A stretch of DNA of 64,000 nt from Antitrichia curtipendula (lineage: Eukaryota > Streptophyta > Bryopsida > Hypnales > Leucodontaceae): positions 41,367,570 to 41,431,569 of the forward strand of contig OX579634.1 in NCBI GenBank assembly GCA_951230915.1. The letters run 5' to 3'. Numbering within the stretch: position 1 is the first letter of the stretch; the number at the start of each line of letters is the position of its first letter. The position numbers were made by a program, and so were the translations under genes. A model generated the notes under the pieces. The model saw only the letters and a program-made list of their open reading frames with translations. It was not told where the DNA came from and searched no databases. Shown one piece after another: positions 34,250-45,983 of this stretch.

Positions 34250-34560
34250 GCAATTTGGGCTTCTGAGATCGTAAACCACTGCCAGCAAATGGTCCGTTCA
34301 CTTCGCGGGCTGCTTCTGTACCGCAATCAGGTTGTAATGCCCGATTACGAGGGTTTGCCCGCGTAATCGGGCATTACGGATTTTTCATCCTCCATTCAAA
34401 TATCATCCCGAAATATCATCCCGAACATCATCCTGAATGTTTCGTATTCTGCTGATTTGCTAGCTGCGGTTTACGCCGGGCAATGACTCTCGTCGTCGGG
34501 CATTGCCCTATACTTAATAATGCAAGCTCGGGAAACTAAAACTACTGAAATTACGGCAAT
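34250..34560. other. GC-richer island with two short hairpins
   Basis: The first hairpin pairs 34334-34349 with 34362-34377 (16 perfect pairs, 12-nt loop). A second one joins GGGCAATG at about 34479 with its inverse at about 34500. The phrase 'cgggcattgc/acc' recurs. I recognise no gene. It could be a remnant of an element or a structured transcript. Confidence 0.5.
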
Positions 34561-34923
34561 CTGGGACTGTCAACCTTGTTTCTGACTCACTGATAGCAAA
34601 GACCACGGTGACAGCAAATCATGGAATTGGCGGTCTCCCAGCTTTTAAATTAGGCAAACAATATGAACTTCTCCAAGGCAATTGAAAAGAAATCAAGGTT
34701 TTTAAAACTTTTTTTTTTGTAACCCTTAAGGGATGAGGGGGTGACTTTGGAAATCATCTCTTTTCATTACTGTATGAATCATTGGCTTCAGAAATAGTAA
34801 AAGCACTGATTGGAAGTCAAACTACTATAGAAGACCTCCCCTTTTCACAACAAAATTCCAAGGATGAATAAGGTGGGTACACCCAAAACCGCCACTTTTT
34901 GCTACTGAGCCTAGTTACTACTA

Positions 34924-35450
34924 TTAAGGTAGTGTGCTCTAAAAGCGCCCATCTTCTTGAGACCGCCCCTATTTTTAGGTGAAGAATGGAGATGGGGTGA
35001 TCCTTAAATGAATTATTTTTTTTTTGTTTTAATATTTTTTTTGAAAAAAAATAAAAATATATATATATATATTTTTTTTTGAAAAGATAATTTTTTAATG
35101 GTTCCGTTATTGCACTGCGGGGTTGCCGAAAATCAGAGCTTAGCAGCCTTGTTTTGGCCTCAGAATTTTTCTAGTGTCTTTGATTTCTGCACATTTCTTT
35201 ACAAGTTGCAAGTGGATAGATTTTGGAAGACCTATGGTCACAAATAGGTGCCTATGCCCCGAATCTTTGAAAATTCATAAGTAATTCAAAAACTCTTGGA
35301 AAAATACAAAATCACTTGTATTAGGTACCACATCTATTTTTCCTTCTCTGAAAAATGATCTAAGAATATTTTCGTCCACAAAAGCCTTTGAAAAAGGCGG
35401 ACCAGCCCTTAAATGGTCGCTTTAAGAGCATACTACCTTAGATTGGTCAA
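34924..35450 (+). mobile_element. Family K element, copy 4, carrying a family L insertion
   Basis: TAAGGTAGTGTGCTCTAAAA at the left and the inverse of TAAGGTAGTATGCTCTTAAA at the right. The K interior is broken at about 35012-35175 by a poly-A/T stretch followed by 'cagccttgttttggcctcag' and 'tttttctagtgtc', the right side of a family L element. The rest resembles copy 3 closely. Confidence 0.7.
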
Positions 35451-35849
35451 ATTTTCATATATTCTAATTGGCAAGTGAAAGGAAGTTCCAATGCACCAGA
35501 GAACGTGGCATTTGGACAATGTATGCAAAAGTTATTAAGGGTCAAAGTTTGTTTATGAAAGCACTCCATCCAAATAGGTACATAACTGATTTTGGAAATG
35601 TACACAACCTATAGATGGCGCTTTAAGGTCAGGTGCCATTTTAGGGGTGCCTACCTTAGTCACACTTTTGTCCTACCAAAAAAAAAAATTCGTATCATCC
35701 ATCGGACGTTTGACGTCCGTGTTGATGTTTAAGGGTTAAAAGACATTGGTCCTCGCTCCTTATAAAAAAAGAAGGAAAAGAAAAAGAAAGAAAAAGATGA
35801 CAACCTTCAATTTTTTTAAAAGAAAAAGACCACAAAAATGGGATCCACT
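35451..35849. other. Intergenic DNA
   Basis: A worn TTAA-family end ('gatgtttaagggttaa') lies at about 35727-35740. Otherwise there is purine-rich low-complexity sequence. Confidence 0.4.
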
Positions 35850-36783
35850 TTAACCCCTAGAGTTCCTTGACTATGTTATCACCAAAAACACTCTAAAACT
35901 GCCATTTCTAGTACAAGTACCAAATTTTTGAATTTTTTTTATGGGACACATGTAACCATAGGATCTTGTAGTACACTAATTTGGAAAGATGTGAAAAAAA
36001 AAATCAGAAATTCCCACCGTATAGATTGCAAGTTATTAGCGTTTGAAATGACAAAAATCATTTTTTGGGTCCTACAAAAACCCGAGCAGCTGCACTTCAC
36101 AAGGTTACATTTGTATGAAAAAATATCCCAAATGGTAGTGCTTCTTTGGATTCATTCTTCGAGGCAAGTTGTCTACATGCTTGAAAATTTTGAGATCATT
36201 TGAAATTGTACAACATATAGGGAAAAAAATATTAAGTAGAAAGAAGTAGAGAATGATTCAAAATACTAAATTGTTAAGAATTTAGTTATGGAATTGAAAA
36301 ATGCCAATCCCAGCGGTTGCATTGTTTTAATAAACAATCTACATCCTTTGATCTTATTATTTTTCAAAAATTTCAAAAATTGAGTAAAATAAAGGACTTC
36401 AAGTTTACTCTAGAGTAGAGAATCTGTAATTGCCTGCAAACTAAAACTCCTCATAACTTTTGACTCATTGATCAAAATGGAATGATTCAAATTTTTTTAT
36501 GTATATATAAATCTACAAAACTATTTTCAACTTTTTTGGGAAAAGGATTATTAGTTTTTATCTCCATGGATTAGCTGAGTTGAGAAACAAACTACATATT
36601 AGGCCATAACTTTTGACTTGTATTTCCAAATGTCTTGAATTTTAGTGCACATGAAAGATATTCCTTATCTAAACCTTCAATTAAATTTTGGGCCAGTAAA
36701 ATGGAAATCTCTAGTCACATGTACCTGCCTAAAATTTCTATATTGCCAAAAAACACAACTGGGTCCTTTGGTGTAATCTTTAA
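35850..36783 (-). mobile_element. TTAA-family element, copy C (934 bp)
   Basis: Opens with TTAACCCCTAGAGTTCC, the inverse of copy B's right end, and reads as the reverse of copies A and B ('gagcagctgcacttcacaag', 'aggcaagttgtctacatgc', 'aacttttgactcattgatc'). The far end is worn ('gggtcctttggtgtaatctttaa') but still finishes in TTAA. Confidence 0.7.
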
Positions 36784-37979
36784 CAAGTCTTAAAGGTTTG
36801 GAAAGCTCAATTTTGGTTGCACCATTTTTTTGTGTCTTTGATATATAAGGTGAATGAATTGAGGTATATTTATAATAGTGACAAAAGTTTGTCTCATACT
36901 CAATTGAATCCAATGATGTATGGTACTCCCAATTTGGATCATTACCGATATTGCACCTTTTTTTTTTAGAATTTGAAAAGCTTCAAAATTGTCACATATT
37001 CTACTAATATTGTGGTGCATTCAAGTGTAGTAAGGTTTGGATGATAAGATGACATCCCTATACAACATCCTCATTGATGAATTATCAATCTAATGGTGTA
37101 TATCTTGCCAAAAAAACTCTAATGCATTTTATGTCAAATTGGCAACCTTAATAATAATTCAAGCTTGACAAAAAAACTAACTAACTTTGTATGGTTTCAT
37201 TTCACAAATATGTATAAATTAAATATTTTTTTAAATATTTTTTTCAAAGATGAAATCACATGACCTTCATATAAGTAGTAATTTATAAATGTTTTTTTGT
37301 TATTTTTTGAAATAATTGTGAATTTTTAATGAACATATTAAAAAAATACAAAATAAGCTTAAACTCTGAAAATTGAAATGGTGATAAAAATATTCAATTT
37401 TGTTGGGAGGCTTGGTGATAGATCCACAATTGAAATGGTGATAGACATATTTGAGTTTTTGTACCTTCCAACATTTCAAATTGGTGTAGAAACTAGAGTT
37501 GACGACCTTCATTTTTTATTCAAAAAATCTCAGTTTTACAGATAAAATTTGGATTAAGAGCAAAAGAGCTACAAGTATACTTGCTACAAGTGCATTAGGA
37601 GCATAGAGCTACTGGCACGCAATTACAAAGACTGGGAGCTTTCTGTCTTTTTATTTTTGCATAACACAGTAGTACAGTTCACATTCGGCAGCGAAAACGC
37701 ATTCCTCTCGAGGTTCTGAGCTTCGCCACGTACAACCTCGTTCAAAGACATACATCTAGCTAGCAATGAAAGATGCCTCATAAACAGGACACTGCAGTTG
37801 AATGTCTCTGTTCTACGTTAGAGGCATCGCGCGGAATGAACCTACTTCGCTAATATACACTTCAATCAAATCCTTGTTGCCGCATTGCAACTACAGATGG
37901 TATCAAAAAGACCACCTTCACCAAGAAATTCGACTGCAACCCCTACTTGAAAGTAAGAACAGAATCTTAACTAGGGGTG
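36784..37979. other. Intergenic DNA and 3' flank of the third CML gene
   Basis: 'attgaaatggtgata' occurs twice near 37371 and 37427, and about 37475-37535 repeats a block from about 3548. From about 37580 the composition becomes gene-like, which suits the 3' untranslated region of the CML gene on the - strand. Confidence 0.4.
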
Positions 37980-38558
37980 TCATTGGGTAGTACCTCGGGC
38001 AGTGTGGTCGGTTGACTGAGGGCTAGTCATGAGAGATTGAAACTCTTTGAAATCGACCAACTGGTCCCCATCGGCATCCACGCAGCTGATCATGTACCGG
38101 CAATCATCCATGGAGAGGCGGTCATCGCCAAGGCCGGACAACACCCGGTGAAGCTCCCCGGCAGAGATGAACCCATCTTTGTCCGAGTCAAACACATCGA
38201 ACGCTGACTGAAGAGCAGCGTCGTCTTCTTCGTCGTCTCCTCCAGTTTTCACAAGGGGTCTCTTGGAGTTCAAAGTGATGAACTCGAGCAGGTCGATTTC
38301 GCCGTCCCCGTTCGCATCCACGTCCTGTATCATCTGATCCAACTCGGGTTCCGTCACAGTCTCCCCGAGCGAGCGAAGGATTGTTCCGAGCTCCACTCGC
38401 GATATCTTCCCGTCACCGTTGATGTCGAACATTTTGAAGGCCTCCGCTAAATCCTTGTACATGTTCGCTGATAAGTCGAAGGCATTGAGCTCCGGTCGAG
38501 TAATGTTGGGATTGCTTACTTCCTCAATCTCGGAACGACCAGAGATCGACTCCGCCAT
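37980..38558 (-). CDS. Calmodulin-like EF-hand protein (CML), 192 aa
   Basis: An intronless Ca2+ sensor of the plant CML family on the opposite strand, 28 kb from the tandem pair. The start is the first ATG (complement of 38556-38558). The acidic N-terminal extension of about 34 residues is unlike the basic one of the other two genes. All four EF-hand loops are present. EF1 has D45, N47, D49, G50 and E56. EF2 has D81, N83, D85, G86, D89 and E92. EF3 has D124, D126, D128, G129 and E135. EF4 has D161, D163, D165, D169 and E172, again with Gln at loop position 6. An acidic linker (about 105-114) separates the lobes. No myristoylation or prenylation signal is seen. It is clearly related to the pair but more distant than they are to each other. 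Confidence 0.95.
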   Translation of the reverse strand: MAESISGRSEIEEVSNPNITRPELNAFDLSANMYKDLAEAFKMFDINGDGKISRVELGTILRSLGETVTEPELDQMIQDVDANGDGEIDLLEFITLNSKRPLVKTGGDDEEDDAALQSAFDVFDSDKDGFISAGELHRVLSGLGDDRLSMDDCRYMISCVDADGDQLVDFKEFQSLMTSPQSTDHTARGTTQ

Positions 38559-38775
38559 TGTAACACCTCAGAGGGAGGACTACGTTCCGAAACAGCTAAC
38601 AGACACCGACAAAATCTCGTCACCGCTCCCTGCAGTAGCAACAGAAACACAAAACCAATCGAACAACAGTAAAAAACTGATGCCAACAACCAAAGTTCGA
38701 CGAGCAATGCAAACTGGGGTAGGAGGAAAACTGAAGGGCTGAATTGAATGATGGCGCCATGTCCAGAGATCAGCT

Positions 38776-38784
38776 CTTTAATAA
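38776..38784 (-). promoter_or_regulatory. Possible TATA box of the third CML gene
   Basis: TTATTAAAG on the - strand, about 220 bp before the start codon. The position is plausible, but the match is imperfect. Confidence 0.35.
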
Positions 38785-39372
38785 GTCGAATGGGCGTTCG
38801 GCTTTGAACATTCCGCGAAGTTTACCTCAGACGAAGCTTCGTTTAGAACTTTAGTGTACTTCCGTGCAGGTGAGTTTCGTTGCAATTACGGGACCTAGTA
38901 AAGATAGACGTCAAGTTGCAGGAAGTGCAGCTGTGCAAACAGGGACTCCACTACATTATAATAGTGCTACGACCCTTTTCGGGAGAGTAAAATCTGGGTC
39001 TCCAAATTTTCACCTCGGGGTAAGGCATGAACAAATTATTTACCAAATGAATTCATATTTTGAATCCTAGATCCGAATGAGGTACCACACACTGAATAGG
39101 GGTTTTAAAGGGACCCATACTAATTAATTGACATTACACACTATATAAATATCTACCTTTGTTGTATAGCGGTAGTTATTGAAGTGTCCATCATGTTTCA
39201 AACATCTACAGTTTTTCACAATAAGTTCCTTTAATTTTTTGGTCCCTTTAATACCCCTATTGAGCGCAAAAGTCATGAAATACAAAATTGACAGGCCAAA
39301 ATAAGGGGCAGATTTTTACATCCATGAGTGACAAGGGTGGGGAAAGAAATAAAACATCTCACCCTCCCTTTA
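38785..39372. other. CML promoter flank and intergenic DNA
   Basis: Gene-like composition to about 39000, then AT-rich. I see no gene. Confidence 0.35.
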
Positions 39373-39609
39373 GGGCCAAGTGCTGACCCCCTTGCTTGTC
39401 CCCCTGGAAAAATCCTGTAATTTTTTAATTTTCCACGCATGATAAAATTTACAAATTCTGAATTCATATTTGCAATCAGAGACCCCAAATTAGCTAGGCG
39501 AGGTATACAAGATAAATTTATCAAGCACAAAATAGGAAGTCTTTTATTTTACTTGCACCCCTGGAATGACTTCATGGGGACAAGCGAGGGGGTCAGTTCA
39601 CCCCGGCCC
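39373..39609. mobile_element. Family O inverted-repeat element, copy 2 (237 bp)
   Basis: The left GGGCCAAGTGCTGACCCCCT pairs with the right end (inverse GGGCCGGGGTGAACTGACCC), and both continue into 'cgcttgtcccc'-like sequence. The core 'ccccaaattagctagg' matches the other copies. Confidence 0.7.
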
Positions 39610-39624
39610 CCCCTTTAGAGACTC

Positions 39625-39994
39625 TTAGAGCATCACCACCCGTCCTACAAAATGCAAGCCAATTTGCAAGCCTGTCAATCCAATTTGCAAGCCGGGGATG
39701 ATGGGTCGCCCCACCCATAGCCTCTTAAGAGGCCATTGCCACCCAATTGGCTACGTCCACATTCACGGAAGTCCTTGTTTGGTGGAAATCTACAAAAGGT
39801 GCTTGTCTCATGCGGTTTGCAAGCCAATTTGCAAGTTACCCCTTGGCTTGCAAAAGAGCCCGGTTTTGCAAGCCACCAACGGCTTTTGGCCGGGCCTCTT
39901 AACAAGTTCATCCATTATGCAAGACGGGTGGGACAATTTTGCAAGCCAGTGGCAACAAGTCATCCGTTTTACAAGACGGGTGGGCATGCTCTTA
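39625..39994. mobile_element. Tourist-like element R with TTGCAAGCC repeats (370 bp including TTA at both ends)
   Basis: TTA flanks both ends. The TIR GAGCATCACCACCCGTC is mirrored at the right (inverse GAGCATGCCCACCCGTC). A 3-bp TTA duplication with such termini fits PIF/Harbinger-derived MITEs. The interior carries about eight TTGCAAGCC-like motifs in both halves. Confidence 0.65.
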
Positions 39995-41493
39995 GCATTA
40001 CAGTACTCCGTACTTCACACAAATCCTGCAAACAGTTGGGGTGACTTGGGTCTGTTGGAACAGAAGCATCCTCGTCGTGAGGTGCCAAAGTGGACCACGC
40101 CGGACACGGAAATTGTGGCCGAACGGGATCTCTGATTCCCTACAGACCGCAAGAACTGTACGGACGGTGGGATCCCTTCTCTTTCGGCATCGTCCTCGGC
40201 CGAACGAACTTGCCTGGGACTTCACGCAGGATCCATTCCTGACCCCGCCAAATTGATCACCCGTCCCGTTGATCACCGCCCGGTCCAGTCTGACTGCGAA
40301 AGGTCGAATCCAGTCAAGGAAGTGGGCCACCTGCGGTGGGTCCACCGAAAAGATGTCTACCTACCGCCTTGTTTGAAGAAGCACAAATGGATAGAAACGG
40401 CGGGCACGTTCAACGTCGACACTGCACATAGCTTCTCAGGTAATGAAAAGGAGCTTGTACAATCGAAGATTGGGATTCTGACTTAACTTACGAAGTCAAT
40501 GTGCTTTTGTGCCGCCGAAAAATTCTACAGTTTGGATACCTGCTGAAACGGCATATTGTCAAACAATTCCTGCACTGTGCACCTTCAGCAAGAATTGACA
40601 GCGGACCAGGCATCTAAGCTGCAAATCAAAGATCAGCTAGAATAATGCTTCTATTTCAGGTGATAATTTAAATGCTGGACATAGAGGTGGAGAGTCGAGC
40701 ACCTACTTTTCTCCGATGAAAGTTAATTCATTGGTTTTTAGATAAAACCAATTTTTTTGTTACTGTTGACCCACAATCTGCGGGTCTATATCAGTGCATT
40801 ATTTTGCGTTGCGCTGAGATTATGATGAGCAGATTTGCGGACTGACTAAATCGATTGTAGATTCGAGATCAAATGTTTCACCATGACCGGAAATAGCTTG
40901 TGGAAGGAAGGAGATATCAATGCCCCTGGGGTTCATGAATGTCGTTTGTACCTTACTGCTGCTTGACCGTTCTGCTCTAGATTCTCACGAATCCTTGCAA
41001 TCTGGAGCACGGATCCAAATGACCTGTTCATAGAGTACAAGGGTAATTTCAGACATCAAACATAATTTTTATTAGTAACCTTGAATAACTGGACTCACAT
41101 TCATGAGAAAAATCATGTTTCCAATATCTCACTGGCTAAAGCAAAATTCGATGAGGCTGTAAAGTCTTTTCATTACGAAGCACTTTATACATTGGGTCCG
41201 AAGAATAATAAGGGGAACAACTTGAGCTGTGTGGTCTCCCATTTACCACACAGAAAAATAAATGAGTAGGTACACTGGTCATAATACCATGAGACCTATA
41301 ATGTCACCAAATGATGTCCGTTAGGTTCCACCATCACTTGCGCCAGTTCATCTAACCAGAGGTTAGACCATTAGACTCTAACTCTGTGAACTTTCCTCGT
41401 AGGACATGTCGACAGCCTAAATGAACTGATACCCCTGGTGGAAGTTACCTCACCAGGCAGTGATCGAATGCCCACACAGTAGTAAAGCACTTA
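39995..41493. other. Unexplained gene-like region and 3' flank of the MFS gene
   Basis: Composition is gene-like over about 40000-41000, and the near end probably holds the 3' untranslated region of the - strand transporter. Frames of 70-115 codons overlap on both strands. None resembles a protein I know, and no consistent splice pattern stands out. Confidence 0.35.
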
Positions 41494-44400
41494 CTACTCG
41501 CTATCCATTCGACTTTGCACAGGATGACGGTGCCGATAGGCATCCGAGAAGCCACTAGACTTCAGTACTGGGGACGTGATTGAAGCATCATCCTCTTGTT
41601 GTGATTCATGAGAGGCGACTAAGGGTGTATGCTCACTTGGAATTCCCTTTGCTAGTACGTCCTTGGCCTGTTGCACTTTGTACATATCCATATAGACCTT
41701 CCGGGTGCGAGCAATCAAACGAGTGAGTGCCAGACACCCAAATCCACATACACTTGCCATCACCAAGAACGTCGACCTATACACGAGCAGACAGCATAAG
41801 AATCAGCTGCACCGCCGAGTTCCATGAGCAAATCATCCCATAAACCAGCTTCTAAAAAATTAAAAACAGACTCCCCCCCGGCTTAAATAGCAATTGCGAG
41901 CAATTTATACTGACCTGAAACATTGAGGACCAACACACTTTAAAGGCCCTGTCAAAACCTGTCCTTCTGCTACCGCCGCAGCTAGAAGAGAAGCGACTTG
42001 CTGGTCGTATATATAGCCAGCAAGCTTTACAGAGAGGAGATACGAACCGACAGTAGCCGAGATGCTGCAATCAAGGGAATCAAGTTTCAGAGGAACTCAG
42101 TGTTTCACTAAGTCGAGTTGCTATGTAAAACAAGATAGTCTTGACAATAAATGCAGCAGTAAGATTAGAAATAACAATAAAGAGAACTAAATTAAGCCTG
42201 CTCAGTCCAGCAACTGATCTACAAAACCTTCCCGTGCTTTCAACCTTCCAGTATGATCATTTAACAAAATTCTTTGAAAGTAAGTAGATTTATTCGCGTT
42301 TTAGAAGAAAATCACTTTGATATCAAGTTATTATGAAATGAACTCGGCACTTGAATATGGATATGATCAAGATCTGCAGATCACTCTTACAAGAAGTTGA
42401 TAGTAGAAGGTCTCAAACCTAAGTGTATTGTAGAGAGCTCCAAAATTCTTCAACCCAAATAGCTCAGAAGACGTAGCTACCATCAATGTCCAGTGAGCTC
42501 CATGAGCCAATCCAACCAGAATGGAAGCCAGATATAGCATTGTTGGCACTGATAACAAGTCCCAGCCAAACATTACGAGAAAACCGAGTAACATACAACA
42601 GAGACAAATGAAATGATAGGTACGTCTGATAGGGATTCACAACCGCATATATCATTCACTTTTCAACCTTGCACAGATGTTATACCTGAAGATGCAAATA
42701 GAAGGTGAGCACAAGCCATCACAGCTTGCACGCAGAAAAGGAAAACTGGCCTTGGAGTCGCATGTTGCTTCATATAGTATTCTGAAACGTATCTGCAAGT
42801 CCAGAAAAAGCGTCGACTGAGGAAGGCATTCACACGAGGGCATGAGGCGTTACACAGTTGCATATGTCCGAAAAATGCAATAATTCGTGAGAGGATGTCA
42901 ACACTATGAGCAAAGGTAACAACCTAAGCATTTTCCCTGTAAGACTTTAAAAAAAAAGAGGTTCTTCAAGTCATACCCAGAGCCCAGCCTGCCCAAGAAA
43001 TTCCAAACGCTCACTAGAGCAACAAATGCTCCAACACTCCTGGAACCAAGAGATTCAGCCATCTGAAGACAGGCCCAAACAACCGTCGTAACCTCAAAAT
43101 CGCAGCCGCTTCAGGGACAGGAAATTTGCTCTCAACTCAGTATCAATTACAATAATCAAATATATTAAAATTACAACGAGATAATCGACTCACTATCAAG
43201 ACAATGTAGGATTGAATTCACTGTTCGTCAGTATTTGATTTATTACCTGTGCAAGGTTGTTAATTGCCGTTAATCCACTGCCGGTACCACAACCCATGGC
43301 AAAAAAGAGCAACCTAAACAAATCAAAGTTCAGAGATTCATGTCAGCATGTAACAATTTTGGAACATCGGTGAACTAACAAACAGAGCAGCAGTCAGCTG
43401 GTATTGTACAAACACAATCAAAAGAAAAAAACGGACTTCCAAGCAATTTAAACCGAGTAAAATGTAGAATGATCCAATTTCTACATAAACTCCTTTAGTT
43501 AAACAGATTTCAAACAGGTCACTGTCTATGTATATACCGCTGTAACTTCAGCACCCCATAAATACAAAATCGATAAGCAAGCTCACCAATAATCTTGAGT
43601 ACTTGCTGCTTGCAACAAAGTGTGGTCGTGCCCTAGCTTTACAGTTATCTTCGACGGGGTGTCTAAGCTACGAGACTTGGAGGCATCCAAAAATCGATCC
43701 ATTGTTCTGGCAGGCACATCAATGCTTGAAGTTGCTTTGTGCTGTAAGAGAGGCTTTCGTTCAGTTAACTGTTGTTTAGGCGTCACTCGATCTGCAGCTG
43801 GAGAGGTGACAATTGTCGCTTCTGTAGGAAGAGCAGAGTATCCTTTGTATGGAGCCCCTGCACTCAGCTGCCAGTGCCCAGTTACACCAACAGCAGCAAC
43901 GTAGAACAAGGTTGATCAGTCAAAATCTAACAAAAAATGATGCAGTAAGATGCAAGTCAAACACTGATCAGACTTAGTTAATTAATATCCCCAGCCAAAA
44001 CATATCCGGGTGGCTAAAACTAGAAAAAGATCGATGTGACCAGAAGATATAAAAGAAAATATCTTAGTTGCTACAGCCAAGAATAGACATGAGCTACAAG
44101 AGAGAAGGAAACTATCAACGAAAATGAAAAAGCTTAAAGCTGCAAACAGAGTGAAACACATAGCTTGCACAATCCTTTATGACGCTATGTCTGTTGGACT
44201 CACAGGTATGAGGCCGGGTAAAAACAAAATCATTAGCATGACCGCCATGAACAAGCGGCTTATAGTCTTGCTTATCATGAATGAATCCTGTCAAATCCAA
44301 TAAAACATTATCAATCAATGATCAAACTATGCACTTCTCTCAAACTGCAAGCATCATTTTTGTGCGAGTGAGCTCTTAGATTGAATAAGTAAGCCGGTAC

Positions 44401-45947
44401 CACGGAGAATAAAAATGTTTTAGTCACTTAACAGATAGAAGACGACAATGAGGTAACTTGAATCAGCTAGGAAATGAGAAACAGAATAATCTAAGCAGCG
44501 AGCAGATGATAAACCCCTGAGCGAAAATCGTATTGTTGTCTCTCGGTTGAACAGAAAATTGACATATTATATTTGCAAAGAATTCCCGCACTCGCTAACC
44601 TGAATGAGAATCACTGCCATGAGGTAAAATGCCAGCACAACCCCTACAATCTGGAAACCATTCAATTAGAAAATGTTGTTATTTTCCAATGTTTCTTGCT
44701 ATACAAGATGCAGTTGCAGTTTCATACACGAATTTGAAAAATTCGTGCCTACGCGCCTAAGCGGAAGCAGAGTACAATGCTGAAACATCGAAAAGCCAAC
44801 TTGTGTTCAACAAACACCTATATTAGACACTGAAATGCAGTCTCACTTCATGGCAGCGGGTCACTCGGTAACAAACTACCGGTGCTACATACATCATGCA
44901 TGGTAGTAACCAATTGCTAGAGAAAGCTACAAGTTCCTATTCGACTTTGTTCGCTCAAAGAAATGGTTCCAACTCGATGCTGTATTATATGCTGGAAGCA
45001 AAGATCGAGCAAGTAGCATACAAAAACTTAGAATCAACGAGTGCAGATAAATAGATACTTTCACTTACATATAGGAAGGAAAACCTGGACTTATCAGATT
45101 CATCTTTGCGTCGTGGAGCCTCCACAGGACGAATCACAAACATTGACAACATAGCAACCAGTGGTGGAACCGTAGCACACAACAAAAGGAAAGGACCTGT
45201 ATATGGTGCATACACTGCTGTATAAACCTGTTGAACATTTTTTATATCAGAAAGCATTTACTTGAGGACAAACTGATTGATTATATTCAGTTTCTAAAAC
45301 AGATTCTGTCGATCATTAAAACTAGTTGTTTCTGAACAAGAAGATCTGCTTCAGGCCAAAATAATATAGTATCATTGTTCCAACCACTTATTCCAGTTGA
45401 AGAGATATGCGCCTCTCAATTAAAGCAGATTTTTTCTGCACAAAATGTTTCTGCAAAATGCATTGCCCTTCTGAGCTCAGAATAACAAATATTAATACGT
45501 CAGATACTACCTGTGTAAAAATGGCTCCGCTGAGTCCGATGAAGCCCTTCAAAAGCCCAACCACTACCCCTCTGTCTGACGGAAAGTTTCGCATGCTGCA
45601 TCCACCGACCGACATACATTTCAAAAGAATTTCCAATCATGCTGAAAAATGACTCAGTGCCACAAAAATGTAAGCTCAACTTTCAAGGAAAGAAATAGAA
45701 TTTAAAGCAACTATTAATAACTTCGCAAATGTATGCATATTGGAGATTACCAAGTCACAAGAACGGCAGTATTGAACCATGTCGCGCCATTTGTACCTAG
45801 CATGATGATGCCACACATCTGCCATAGCAAACCACAACTACGAGTGTCAAAAGCAAATTCGCAAGTAAGAACCGGATTATCTCAGAAGAGTCCCCCAAAT
45901 AATGCCGCGCTCTGCTAGAACAGATAAGATCCACAGTTTCCTAAAAG

Positions 45948-45983
<36 letters not shown>

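Noticed and set aside
40280..40320. 'aggtcgaatccag' as a tRNA T-loop
   Set aside because: No cloverleaf, anticodon arm or acceptor pairing around it.
39998..40345. 115-codon - strand frame in the gene-like block
   Set aside because: Overlaps other frames of similar length on the + strand; no domain, start context or splice support.
44115..44318. Frame reading DLTGFIHDKQDYK as an exon of the MFS gene
   Set aside because: The spliced frame in the same interval (DSFMISKTISRLFMAV...) gives the expected membrane helix and fits both junctions.
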